Part shown: one piece after another, positions 8,244 to 15,658 of the stretch
Layout: each line of letters starts with the position of its first letter
Position numbering within the stretch: the stretch's first letter is position 1
Assembly (NCBI RefSeq): GCF_000428785.1
Contig: NZ_AUAP01000001.1
Coordinates: 355,398-419,397 of the forward strand
DNA length: 64,000 nt
Reading direction: 5' to 3'
Source: Conchiformibius kuhniae DSM 17694
Lineage (GTDB): Bacteria; Pseudomonadota; Gammaproteobacteria; Burkholderiales; Neisseriaceae
Made by a program: the position numbers and the translations under genes
The notes under the pieces: model-generated
Databases searched by the model: none
Told to the model about the DNA's origin: nothing
The model's input: the letters and a program-made list of their open reading frames with translations, nothing else

Positions 8244-9150
8244 GGTGGTTTCCTTGATGATGGCGCGGACGGCGGTACAGCCCCCACAAAAACACGGCAG
8301 CACCCGCCCACACCAGCGTGTAGCCCGCCAATTGGGACGGCGTGAGCCGTTCGCCGAACAGGGTCAGCCCGACCAGCAGTTGCAAAGTCGGGGCGATGTA
8401 TTGCAGCACGCCCAGCAGCGACAGCGAAATGCGCCGCGCGCCCGCCGCAAACAGCAGCAGGGGAACGGTGGTTGCCACGCCCGAGCCGAGCAAAACAAGG
8501 CTTTGCAGGGGCGTGAGCTGCGAAAAGCCGTAGAAGCTGCCGGTGCGGGCGCACCAAAGCAGATACAGCAGGGCAAACGGTGCCAGCAGCAGGGTTTCCA
8601 GAATCAGTCCGGGCAGGGCGTCCATCGGGGCGCGTTTGCGCATCAGCCCGTACACCCCGAAGCTGGCGGTGAGCAGCAGGGCAACCCAAGGGACGTGTCC
8701 GGCGGGGAGGGCAAGCCACGCGATGCCCGCCGCCGCCAGCAGCAGCGCGAGTGCCTGAACGCGGTTCAAAGCTTCTTTCAGCACCACCCGCCCCAAAAAC
8801 ACGCTGAACAAAGGATTAATGAAATAACCCAAGCTCGCTTCCAACACGCGGTTGTGGACAATCGACCACAAATACACCAGCCAGTTGATGCCGATGAGCA
8901 GCGCCGACACGGCAAAAGGCAGCAGGATTTTCGGCTGCACCAGCGCGGCAAGCACCGTGCGGCTTTGCTTGAGCGCGATGCCCAGCACCACCGCAAACAC
9001 GGCCGACCACAACACCCGTTGTGCCAAAATCTGCTCGGCGGGCATGGCAGACTGGTTGAGCGGATACCAGTAAATCGGAAACAAGCCCCAAAAAACATAA
9101 CACAAAAGCGCGTAATGCAAACCCTGTTTGTGCCGTGCTGCCGCGTCCAT
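8230..9150 (-). CDS. rarD: RarD-type EamA/DMT transporter
   Basis: 306-residue integral membrane protein of the drug/metabolite transporter superfamily, RarD branch. It begins GLHYALLCYVFWGLFPIYW and shows about ten hydrophobic segments in two EamA repeats, plus the RarD-typical ILAQRVLWS and VLQYIAPTLQ motifs. The substrate is unknown for the family (E. coli RarD was named from chloramphenicol work). The start at 9150 puts translation 29 bases from a good promoter and matches family length. An extended reading frame upstream is overlap with the divergent kinase gene region. Confidence 0.9.
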   Translation of the reverse strand: MDAAARHKQGLHYALLCYVFWGLFPIYWYPLNQSAMPAEQILAQRVLWSAVFAVVLGIALKQSRTVLAALVQPKILLPFAVSALLIGINWLVYLWSIVHNRVLEASLGYFINPLFSVFLGRVVLKEALNRVQALALLLAAAGIAWLALPAGHVPWVALLLTASFGVYGLMRKRAPMDALPGLILETLLLAPFALLYLLWCARTGSFYGFSQLTPLQSLVLLGSGVATTVPLLLFAAGARRISLSLLGVLQYIAPTLQLLVGLTLFGERLTPSQLAGYTLVWAGAAVFLWGLYRRPRHHQGNHHVSD

Positions 9151-9178
9151 TGCCAATTCCGTTCCGCAAAAAGCGGCG

Positions 9179-9206
9179 ATTATACCACCCGCGAAATTGT
9201 CGGCAA
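9179..9206 (-). promoter_or_regulatory. Promoter for rarD
   Basis: On the minus strand: TTGCCG (9206-9201), 16-base spacer, TATAAT (9184-9179), with TGG immediately before the -10 (extended -10). A TATAAT on the plus strand at 9214-9219 may serve the divergent kinase gene, but it lacks a clear -35. Confidence 0.5.
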
Positions 9207-9259
9207 AATGGGCTATAATCCGTTTTTCCTTATCTGCCCGCCTTGTTGCCGAGTCTGCT

Positions 9260-10648
9260 ATGCGCCTGTTCCAACGCATTTTCGCCACCTTTTGCATGGT
9301 CATCATTTGCGCCATTTTCGTTGCCAGCTTTTCGTTTTGGGTGGTGCAGAACCGTTTGGCGGAAAGCCAGTTCAAGCAAACCCGCAACATGGAAATCAGC
9401 CTGCTGGGCAATGCCCAAACCGCGCTGCAGGGGCACGGCGAACAGGCAGTGCGCGAATTGTTGGAGCGTTGGCGCCACAACCCCGCCGCGCAAAATGTGA
9501 TTGTGATTACCGGAGACGACAAGCGCGACATTCTCAACCGCCGCATTCAGCCCGATGAAATCGAGCGTGCCTACGGCTTTGCCATCAAAAACCCCAATTC
9601 CAACCTTGCCGCCATCATTTACGACCCTTTCGGCGAGGAATATCTGTTTTTCGTGCGCCATTTCGACCGCATGCAAATCGAGCGCATGCCCAGCCCCCTG
9701 CTGATTCCGGGCTTGGGGCTGGCGCCGATTTGGCACGAGTTCATCATTTTGGCTTCCACCTTAATCATCGGGCTGCTGCTGGCGTACATTCTCGCCAACA
9801 ACATCACCAAGCCGATTCGCATTTTGGAGCAGGGCATGAACCGCTTTGCGGCGGGCGATTTGGACACCCGCGTGTCGCGCCAACTGCACGAGCGCAAGGA
9901 CGAATTGGCGAATTTGGGCGTGCAGTTCGACAAAATGGCCGACCAATTGCAAAAGCTGGTGGAAAAAGAACGCCATTTGCTGCACCACGTTTCGCATGAA
10001 ATGCGTTCGCCTTTGGCGCGGATTCAGGCGATTTTGGGGCTGATTCAGGCGCAGCCGCACAAGCAGGAGCATTATCTGGGCAAGCTGGAAACCGAATTGA
10101 CGCGCATGGACACGCTGGTGGGCGAGCTGCTGACTTTGTCGCGCTTGGAAACGGCGAATATTCCGATGGAAAAGGAAGATTTGCCGATTGTGGCGTTTAT
10201 CGCGCAGATTGTTGAAGACAGCCAAAGCGTTGCCGAAAGCCAAAACCACACCATTTCGTTGAACATCAAAGGCTTGAACGAGCAGGCACGTTTTAAGGGC
10301 AACGAAAGCTATTTGTACCGCGCTTTCGATAATGTGATTCGCAATGCGATGAAATACAGTCCCGACGGCAGCACCATCACCGTGAATGTGTATGAAGACC
10401 GCCGCAATCTGCACGTTGAGGTGTGCGACAACGGGCCGGGCATCAAGCCGGAGCAGTTGCCGCACATTTTCACGGCGTTTTACCGCGCCGACAGCAGTGC
10501 CAACAAGCAGGGGACGGGGCTGGGGCTGGCGTTGGCAAAGCACATCATCGAGCAGCATTGCGGCAAAATTCATGCGGAAAACGTGTCCCCCAACGGTTTG
10601 AAGGTGCATTTCGTGCTGCCGAAAACCTGTAAAACCAAAGCCGAATGA
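9260..10648 (+). CDS. misS: Two-component sensor histidine kinase, MisS/CpxA-like
   Basis: 462-residue membrane kinase. An N-terminal membrane segment (about 9-29), a periplasmic domain to about 158, and a second membrane segment (159-179) are followed by a HAMP linker (NNITKPIRILEQGM, 180-235). Then come a HisKA domain with His246 in HHVSHEMRSPL and an HATPase domain with N (FDNVIRNAMKYSPDG), G1 (CDNGPGI), F (FTAFYRAD) and G2 (GTGLGLALAKHI) boxes. N-terminal MRLFQRIFATF and DILNR...GEEYLFF blocks resemble meningococcal MisS, the CpxA-like partner of MisR. No response regulator is adjacent; upstream is divergent rarD and downstream yaaA. The ATG at 9260 was chosen over upstream in-frame codons because it begins the membrane anchor. 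Confidence 0.85.
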   Translation: MRLFQRIFATFCMVIICAIFVASFSFWVVQNRLAESQFKQTRNMEISLLGNAQTALQGHGEQAVRELLERWRHNPAAQNVIVITGDDKRDILNRRIQPDEIERAYGFAIKNPNSNLAAIIYDPFGEEYLFFVRHFDRMQIERMPSPLLIPGLGLAPIWHEFIILASTLIIGLLLAYILANNITKPIRILEQGMNRFAAGDLDTRVSRQLHERKDELANLGVQFDKMADQLQKLVEKERHLLHHVSHEMRSPLARIQAILGLIQAQPHKQEHYLGKLETELTRMDTLVGELLTLSRLETANIPMEKEDLPIVAFIAQIVEDSQSVAESQNHTISLNIKGLNEQARFKGNESYLYRAFDNVIRNAMKYSPDGSTITVNVYEDRRNLHVEVCDNGPGIKPEQLPHIFTAFYRADSSANKQGTGLGLALAKHIIEQHCGKIHAENVSPNGLKVHFVLPKTCKTKAE

Positions 10649-10663
10649 TTGGAGTATGTTGTC

Positions 10664-11449
10664 ATGTTGTTTCTGCTTTCGCCCGCCAAAAACCTGAATG
10701 AAACCCGCGATATGGTGCCAAGCGCACCCACGCAGCCGCCGTTGTTGGACGAGGTGCGTCTGTTGGTAGAGGCTTTGCGCGGTCTTGCGCCGCACGAAAT
10801 CGCCGCGCTGATGCGGGTGTCGGACAAAATCGCGCTGCTCAATGCGCAGCGTTTCGCGCAGTGGCACACGCCGTTTACGCCCGACAATGCCAAAGCGGCG
10901 CTGTATTTGTTTAACGGCGATGTGTATGAGGGCATTGATGCCTATGCCCTTGATGCGGCGCAAACGGCTTATGTCGGCAGCCGTGTGCGGATTTTGTCGG
11001 GGCTGTACGGGATTGTGCGCCCGTTTGACCTGATTCAGCCCTACCGTTTGGAAATGGGTACGCCGTTTGCCAATGTGCGCGGGGCGAATTTGTATCGTTT
11101 TTGGGGCGGGCGCATCACCGATTGGCTGAACGGGGAGTTGGCGCGGCACGGCGACAAAACGGTGGTGAATTTGGCTTCGGCGGAGTATTTTAAGGCGGTG
11201 CAGCCCGACAGGCTGGATGCGCGTTTGATTACGCCGGTGTTCAAGGAACGCAAGGGCGGTGATTACAAAGTCGTCAGTTTTTATGCCAAACGCGCGCGCG
11301 GTTTGATGGTGCGTTATGCGGCGCAGGTCGGGGCAGACGATGCGGCGCAGTTGAAACACTTTGATTGGGAAGGCTATGCGTTTAACGAAGCGGCGTCTTC
11401 GGAAGGGGAGTGGGTGTTTTTGCGCGATGCGCCGCCCGTCCGTGCCTGA
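10664..11449 (+). CDS. yaaA: Peroxide stress protein YaaA (DUF328/UPF0246)
   Basis: 261 residues, family DUF328, reported in E. coli to lower free iron and limit oxidative DNA damage under peroxide stress. Signature blocks are LFLLSPAKNLNE at the N-terminus, YLFNGDVYEGIDA, RILSGLYGIVRPFDLIQPYR, VNLASAEYFKAV and the C-terminal FKERKGGDYKVVSFYAK and ARG region. ATG at 10664 is chosen because GGAG (10651-10654) sits 9 bases upstream; an in-frame TTG at 10649 is less likely. It lies 15 bases after the sensor kinase, so the two may share a transcript. Confidence 0.93.
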   Translation: MLFLLSPAKNLNETRDMVPSAPTQPPLLDEVRLLVEALRGLAPHEIAALMRVSDKIALLNAQRFAQWHTPFTPDNAKAALYLFNGDVYEGIDAYALDAAQTAYVGSRVRILSGLYGIVRPFDLIQPYRLEMGTPFANVRGANLYRFWGGRITDWLNGELARHGDKTVVNLASAEYFKAVQPDRLDARLITPVFKERKGGDYKVVSFYAKRARGLMVRYAAQVGADDAAQLKHFDWEGYAFNEAASSEGEWVFLRDAPPVRA

Positions 11450-11455
11450 GTGCCG

Positions 11456-11484
11456 TTGGACAATCGTTCGGACAATGTTAAAAT
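11456..11484 (+). promoter_or_regulatory. Promoter for hom
   Basis: TTGGAC (11456-11461) and TAAAAT (11479-11484) with a 17-base spacer, ending 30 bases before the chosen hom start. Confidence 0.55.
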
Positions 11485-11514
11485 ATTTCAATCTTTTTTG
11501 GAGCAATGATTTTT

Positions 11515-12828
11515 ATGCAAACTGTCAATATCGGGATTTTGGGTTTGGGCACGGTCGGCGGCGGCACGGCGCAGGTGTTGCGCGACAATGCCGCCGAAAT
11601 CGCCCGCCGTTTGGGGCGCAATGTGAGTGTGTTTATGGTGTCCACCCGCAATGTCGGCAAGGCGTTCAAGGTTTGCCCCGACGCCCTGTTTACCACCGAC
11701 CCGTTTGAGGTGGTGGCGCACCCCGATGTGGACATCGTGGTGGAGCTGTTCGGCGGCAGCGAAACGGCGAAAGATTTGGTGTTGCAGGCAATTGAAAACG
11801 GCAAGCATGTGGTTACCGCCAATAAAAAACTGCTTGCCGAACACGGCAACGAGATTTTCGCGCTGGCGGCGAAAAAAAACGTGATGGTGCATTTTGAAGC
11901 GGCGGTGGCGGGCGGCATTCCGATTATCAAAGCCTTGCGCGAGGGCATGTCTGCCAACCGCATCAAATCGGTGGCGGGCATCATCAACGGCACCAGCAAT
12001 TTTATTTTGACGCAGATGCGCGAGCAGGGGCAGAGCTTTGCCGATGCGCTGAAGCTGGCGCAGTCTTTGGGCTATGCCGAAGCCGACCCCACGTTCGACA
12101 TCGAAGGGCATGATGCGGGACACAAAATCACGATTATGTCGGCGCTGGCGTTCGGCACGCCGGTGAATTTCGGCGCGTGCTATCTGGAAGGCATCAGCCG
12201 CTTGGAAAGCCGCGACATCAAATATGCCGAAGAGTTGGGCTACCGCATCAAGCTGTTGGGCATCACCCGCCAAACCGAAGCGGGCATCGAGCTGCGCGTC
12301 CACCCCACGCTGATTCCCGAATGCCGCCTGCTGGCGAGCGTGGAAGGGGTGATGAACGCGGTGCGCGTGGACGCCGATATGGTCGGCGAAACGCTGTATT
12401 ACGGCGCGGGGGCGGGCGCCTTGCCCACTGCCAGCGCGGTGGTGGCGGACATCATCGACATCAGCCGCATGATTGGCGCGGACACCGCCAACCGCGTGCC
12501 GTATTTGGCGTTCCGTGCCGACAATGTGCGCGAACAGCCGCTTTTGCCGATGGACGACATTGTCAGCAGCTACTATTTGCGCGTGCGTGCCGCCGACCGG
12601 GCGGGCGTGTTGGGCGGCATCGCCAATTTGCTGGCAGAGCAGGGCATTTCCATCGAAGCCTTGATTCAAAAAGCCGTTTTGGACGACAATCAGGCGGAAA
12701 TCGTGATTTTGACCCACAGCACGGTCGAGCGCAACATCAAAGCCGCCATCAACGCCATCAACGCCCACGAATGCGTGTCTGCGCCGGTGGTGATGATTCG
12801 CATGGAATCGCTCGCGCAAACCCGTTAA
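11515..12828 (+). CDS. hom: Homoserine dehydrogenase
   Basis: Monofunctional NAD(P)-dependent enzyme reducing aspartate semialdehyde to homoserine for threonine and methionine. The Rossmann motif GILGLGTVGGGT opens the protein. VVTANKKLLAEHG, FEAAVAGGIPII, IINGTSNFI and GYAEADPTFDIEGHDAGHK follow. A C-terminal ACT domain starts near LRVRAADRAGVLG. 437 residues from ATG 11515; ATG 11506 is too close (2 bases) to the GGAG ribosome-binding site at 11500-11503, whereas 11515 is 11 bases away. An 8-base A-run lies in the coding region near 11872. Confidence 0.95.
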   Translation: MQTVNIGILGLGTVGGGTAQVLRDNAAEIARRLGRNVSVFMVSTRNVGKAFKVCPDALFTTDPFEVVAHPDVDIVVELFGGSETAKDLVLQAIENGKHVVTANKKLLAEHGNEIFALAAKKNVMVHFEAAVAGGIPIIKALREGMSANRIKSVAGIINGTSNFILTQMREQGQSFADALKLAQSLGYAEADPTFDIEGHDAGHKITIMSALAFGTPVNFGACYLEGISRLESRDIKYAEELGYRIKLLGITRQTEAGIELRVHPTLIPECRLLASVEGVMNAVRVDADMVGETLYYGAGAGALPTASAVVADIIDISRMIGADTANRVPYLAFRADNVREQPLLPMDDIVSSYYLRVRAADRAGVLGGIANLLAEQGISIEALIQKAVLDDNQAEIVILTHSTVERNIKAAINAINAHECVSAPVVMIRMESLAQTR

Positions 12829-12867
12829 ACCCAATGGGGCATTATTGACGCAAAGTAAGGAATTTTG

Positions 12868-13527
12868 ATGAATACTTGGCAACACGTATTGGGTGCGGAA
12901 AAATCGCAGCCCTATTTCCAGCAAATCCTGCAACGCGTCCGTGCCGAGCGCGAAGCGGGGCAAGCGGTTTACCCGCCTGCCGCCGATGTGTTCAACGCCT
13001 TCCGCCAAACCGAATTTGCCGATGTCAAAGTGGTGATTTTGGGGCAAGACCCCTACCACAATCCCAATCAGGCGCACGGTTTGGCGTTTTCGGTGCGCGA
13101 AGGCATGGTGGTTCCGCCGTCTTTGCTGAATATTTACAAGGAGTTGTCTGACGACATTGAAGGCTTCGTCCCGCCCCGCCACGGCTGTTTGGACGCGTGG
13201 GCGCGGCAGGGCGTGTTGCTGCTGAACACGGTGCTGACGGTGCGGGCGCATCAGGCGCATTCCCATGCGGACTACGGCTGGGAAACCTTTACCGACCGCG
13301 TGATTGCCCAATTGAACGCGCATCGCGAGCATTTGGTGTTTTTGTTGTGGGGACGGCACGCCCAGCGCAGGGCGGAGCTGGTTGATACGGCGCGGCATTT
13401 GGTGCTGAAAGCGGCGCACCCTTCGCCTTTGTCGGTGTATCGCGGTTTTTTCGGCTGCCGTCATTTTTCGCAGACCAATGCGTATTTGCGCGCACACGGC
13501 ATTGGCGAAATCGATTGGCGTTTGTAA
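12868..13527 (+). CDS. ung: Uracil-DNA glycosylase
   Basis: Family 1 UDG that removes uracil from DNA in base-excision repair. It shows the water-activating loop GQDPYH near residue 61, a FAFSVREG-like loop (GLAFSVREG), LLNTVLTVRAHQAHSH and the minor-groove intercalation motif HPSPLSVYRGFFGC. 219 residues from ATG 12868, with AAGGA just upstream; an in-frame TTG three bases earlier is not needed. It is 39 bases after hom, possibly on the same transcript. Confidence 0.96.
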   Translation: MNTWQHVLGAEKSQPYFQQILQRVRAEREAGQAVYPPAADVFNAFRQTEFADVKVVILGQDPYHNPNQAHGLAFSVREGMVVPPSLLNIYKELSDDIEGFVPPRHGCLDAWARQGVLLLNTVLTVRAHQAHSHADYGWETFTDRVIAQLNAHREHLVFLLWGRHAQRRAELVDTARHLVLKAAHPSPLSVYRGFFGCRHFSQTNAYLRAHGIGEIDWRL

Positions 13528-13597
13528 GCGCGGCGTGCGGGCAGGCTGCCGTTGCGCTGCGGCGGCGGTTTTTGCCGTTTGTTTCGGAAAACAAAAA

Positions 13598-13627
13598 CCC
13601 CGTTTCCAATCCAATTCGGAAACGGGG
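13598..13627. terminator. Stem-loop between ung and the tRNA genes
   Basis: 10-bp stem CCCCGTTTCC / GGAAACGGGG with a 10-base loop. An A-run on the left becomes a T-run for minus-strand transcripts, so it mainly ends the tRNA-Arg/tRNA-Glu transcript and may also serve ung. Confidence 0.7.
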
Positions 13628-13635
13628 CATAAAAC

Positions 13636-13710
13636 TGGCACGCCCACGGGGAATCGAACCCCGGTTACCGCCGTGAAAGGGCGATGTCCTAACCGCTAGA
13701 CGATGGGCGC
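13636..13710 (-). tRNA. tRNA-Glu (UUC)
   Basis: 75-base cloverleaf with encoded CCA. The anticodon TTC lies in the loop CCCTTTCACGG. The T-loop is GGTTCGATTCC, and the acceptor stem GCGCCCA pairs with TGGGCGT with a G-U closing pair. It is transcribed with the tRNA-Arg 13 bases upstream. Confidence 0.95.
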
Positions 13711-13723
13711 AGATGGGTTTTGC

Positions 13724-13800
13724 TGGCGCACCCGGAGCGATTCGAACGCCCGACCCTCTGGTTCGTAGCCAGATACTCTATCCAACTGAGCTACGGGTGC
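13724..13800 (-). tRNA. tRNA-Arg (ACG)
   Basis: 77-base cloverleaf, encoded CCA. The acceptor stem is GCACCCG/CGGGTGC, the D-arm AGCTCAGTTGGATAGAGT, and the anticodon loop CTACGAA gives ACG (read as ICG after deamination). First gene of a two-tRNA minus-strand unit. Confidence 0.96.
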
Positions 13801-13813
13801 AGCAAAGGTTGTT

Positions 13814-13842
13814 ATTTTATCGGGGTGGCGGCAATCGGTCAA
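13814..13842 (-). promoter_or_regulatory. Promoter for the tRNA-Arg/tRNA-Glu unit
   Basis: Minus-strand TTGACC (13842-13837), 17-base spacer, TAAAAT (13819-13814), 13 bases before the tRNA-Arg 5' end. Confidence 0.65.
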
Positions 13843-13869
13843 GACACGCGGGCGCAAAAAGTTTATAAT
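13841..13869 (+). promoter_or_regulatory. Promoter for the DnaQ-type exonuclease gene
   Basis: AAGACA (13841-13846), 17-base spacer, TATAAT (13864-13869). Its -35 overlaps the -35 of the divergent tRNA promoter by two bases. Confidence 0.5.
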
Positions 13870-13904
13870 TTCCGCTAAATCATTATCTGCAAGCGGAAAT
13901 TATT

Positions 13905-15260
13905 ATGGAAGAGCGTTTTGCCGCATTGGCGGGGCGGTTGGCGGGTGCGGGCGTGCCGGTGGCGGTGCTGGATGTGGAGGCAACGGGCGGGGATTTTTTG
14001 CGCGACCGTGTGATTGAGGTGGCGTATTTGCGTTTTGAAAACGGCAGGATACGGCAGGCGGCGCATTTGGTGCAGCCCGAATGCGCGGTGCCGCCTTTTA
14101 TTGCGAAGCTGACGGGCATTGATGATGATTTGCTGGCAGATGCGCCGGTGTTTGCGGATTTGGCGCAGGCTTTGGCGGCGGATTTGCGCGGTTGTTTGTT
14201 GGTGGCGCACAACAGCCGTTTTGATTATACCTTGTTGAAGCAGTCGTTCGGGCAGGCGGGGGTGGCGTTTGCCACGGGGGCGCTGTGTACGGTGCAGTTG
14301 TCGAAGGTGCTGTTTCCGAATGAGAAAAAGCACAATTTGGACGCTTTGGCGGCGCGTTTGGGGGTGGCGGTGCCGCTTTCGCGCCATCGGGCGATGACGG
14401 ATGTGCTGGTGTTGGCGGAGTGTTTGCAGCAGTTGGCGGCGGTGCGCCCGCATTGGTGGGAAACGGCGCAGACTTTGTTGAATCCGCCGATGCTGCCGCA
14501 GGGTTTGCCGGCAGATTTGCGGGCGCAGGTGGCGGATTTGCCGGACGGCTGGGCGGCGGTGTGGTGGCGCGGCGGCGGGGCGGATTCGGTGCGGGTGTGC
14601 CGTCATGCTTATGCGGAAACGGTGGCGGCTTTGGCGTACGGGGGCGTGTGTCCCGAGTCGGTGGCGGCGTTTCCGGCTTCGGGGCATGTGCATGCTTTGG
14701 CGGAAAAGGGGCGTTTGTTGTACGAACACGGTGTGGCGGCGGCGCCGTCTGCGGCACGGCGGTGGGCGGTGGTGTTTGAAACGGACGGGCAGGGCGTGTG
14801 CCGCGCCCGCACGGTGTTGCGGACAAACGGTTTGTTCGCGCACCCGCCTTGCGGTTCGTTTGCCAATCGGGAAGCGGCGGCAAAGGCGTTGCACAATTGG
14901 GCGCGGCACCAGCGTTTGTGTCCCGCGCTGTTGGGCATTGACGGGACGGCGGCACGCACGGCGGAGTCAGTGGGGCAGGAGGCGGTGGCGCAGCACAACC
15001 GTGCGGTTTGGGCGGCGGTGCCGCATTTTGCCGCCGAGCCAGTGTGGGAAATCGGCGAAACCGATGCGTTTTCCGGCTTCCCGTATGTTTCCGTGTGTTG
15101 GCGCGGGGCGGTGCAGGTGGCGGACAATGTGTGGTATGCCGATGCGGAAGTTGCCGAAGCGGTGCGCGATGCCTTGAAAAACCGCCGTCATCAGGTGCGC
15201 GAGCGCGTGCGTTTGTCGGGGGCTTGGCACGAAGCCTTGGCGGCGCTGCCCAAGCGTTAG
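13905..15260 (+). CDS. DnaQ-type 3'-5' exonuclease with C-terminal UvrC/Cho-like remnant
   Basis: 451 residues. The N-terminal 170 residues form a DEDDh exonuclease: Asp23 and Glu25 (LDVEATGG), Asp107 (HNSRFDYTLL), His161 and Asp166 (HRAMTDVLVL). Related neisserial and betaproteobacterial proteins fuse this domain to a GIY-YIG nuclease of the UvrC/Cho type. Here the matching position (residues 211-230, DLPDGWAAVWWRGG) has the 'LPD' lead-in, but the GIY and YIG tyrosines and glycines are not visible, so that domain looks degenerate. The rest (to 451) is Ala/Arg/Val-rich without a motif I know. It is not the replicative epsilon subunit by length or architecture. Confidence 0.8.
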   Translation: MEERFAALAGRLAGAGVPVAVLDVEATGGDFLRDRVIEVAYLRFENGRIRQAAHLVQPECAVPPFIAKLTGIDDDLLADAPVFADLAQALAADLRGCLLVAHNSRFDYTLLKQSFGQAGVAFATGALCTVQLSKVLFPNEKKHNLDALAARLGVAVPLSRHRAMTDVLVLAECLQQLAAVRPHWWETAQTLLNPPMLPQGLPADLRAQVADLPDGWAAVWWRGGGADSVRVCRHAYAETVAALAYGGVCPESVAAFPASGHVHALAEKGRLLYEHGVAAAPSAARRWAVVFETDGQGVCRARTVLRTNGLFAHPPCGSFANREAAAKALHNWARHQRLCPALLGIDGTAARTAESVGQEAVAQHNRAVWAAVPHFAAEPVWEIGETDAFSGFPYVSVCWRGAVQVADNVWYADAEVAEAVRDALKNRRHQVRERVRLSGAWHEALAALPKR

Positions 15261-15563
15261 GGTGCGTCATCATTTACTGATTTACTGATGCGGCGGTATT
15301 TTCAGCCCAAATCCGCACCTGCCGCGTTGAAAATCCTGACAAGGCGCACGACCTTGCGCGGATTTTCGCCTTGCACCTGCGCATTTTTGCTTGAAAAACC
15401 GCTTCGTAAAGCAATTGATGACACGCCATCAATTAACTGAAAAAACACAGTGCCGTCATTCCCGCGCCGGCGGGAATCCACTGCCTGTTGAAAGTTGTTT
15501 TGGCTTTCCGTCTGCGCGGAAATGACGGTGCAGGGGTTCATGGGTCAATTGAATAACACGCCC
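15261..15563. repeat. Two adjacent copies of a GGGCGTGTCATCAATT-ended repeat, with dRS3-like arms
   Basis: No gene is seen in the stretch 15261-15658. A diverged copy seems to run from GGTGCGTCATCA (15261) to CAATTGATGACACGCC (15412-15427). It is followed directly by a second unit (ATCAATTAACTGAAAAAACAC to AACACGCCCTG, ending 15563) that holds one dRS3 palindrome (ATTCCCGCGCCGGCGGGAAT, 15459-15478) and a degraded partner near 15507-15524. The proS leader follows. Confidence 0.6.
15329..15367. other. Long interrupted inverted repeat
   Basis: GAAAATCC (15329-15336) pairs with GGATTTTC (15360-15367), and CAAGG (15340-15344) pairs with CCTTG (15352-15356) inside it. There is no T-tract, so it is not an obvious terminator; it lies inside the diverged repeat copy. 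Confidence 0.5.
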
Positions 15564-15658
15564 TGCGCTGTGGTTTCGGGGGCGGGCAAAACTTGTTAGA
15601 ATCGGCGCTTTTGCACCCTTGTGGTCAAACCACCGTATCACCTGACAAAGGAAGCCCC

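Noticed and set aside
9761..11506. Long minus-strand open frame opposite the sensor kinase and yaaA
   Set aside because: Same shadow effect; no motif, and real genes occupy the plus strand.
11488..13647. Very long open frame on the minus strand opposite hom and ung (over 700 codons)
   Set aside because: Antisense shadow of GC-rich codon bias; the product is low-complexity His/Arg/Val/Gly-rich and hom and ung are certain on the other strand.
13636..13800. tRNA pair as integration site for a mobile island
   Set aside because: No integrase, no direct repeat of a tRNA 3' end, and both flanks are housekeeping genes.
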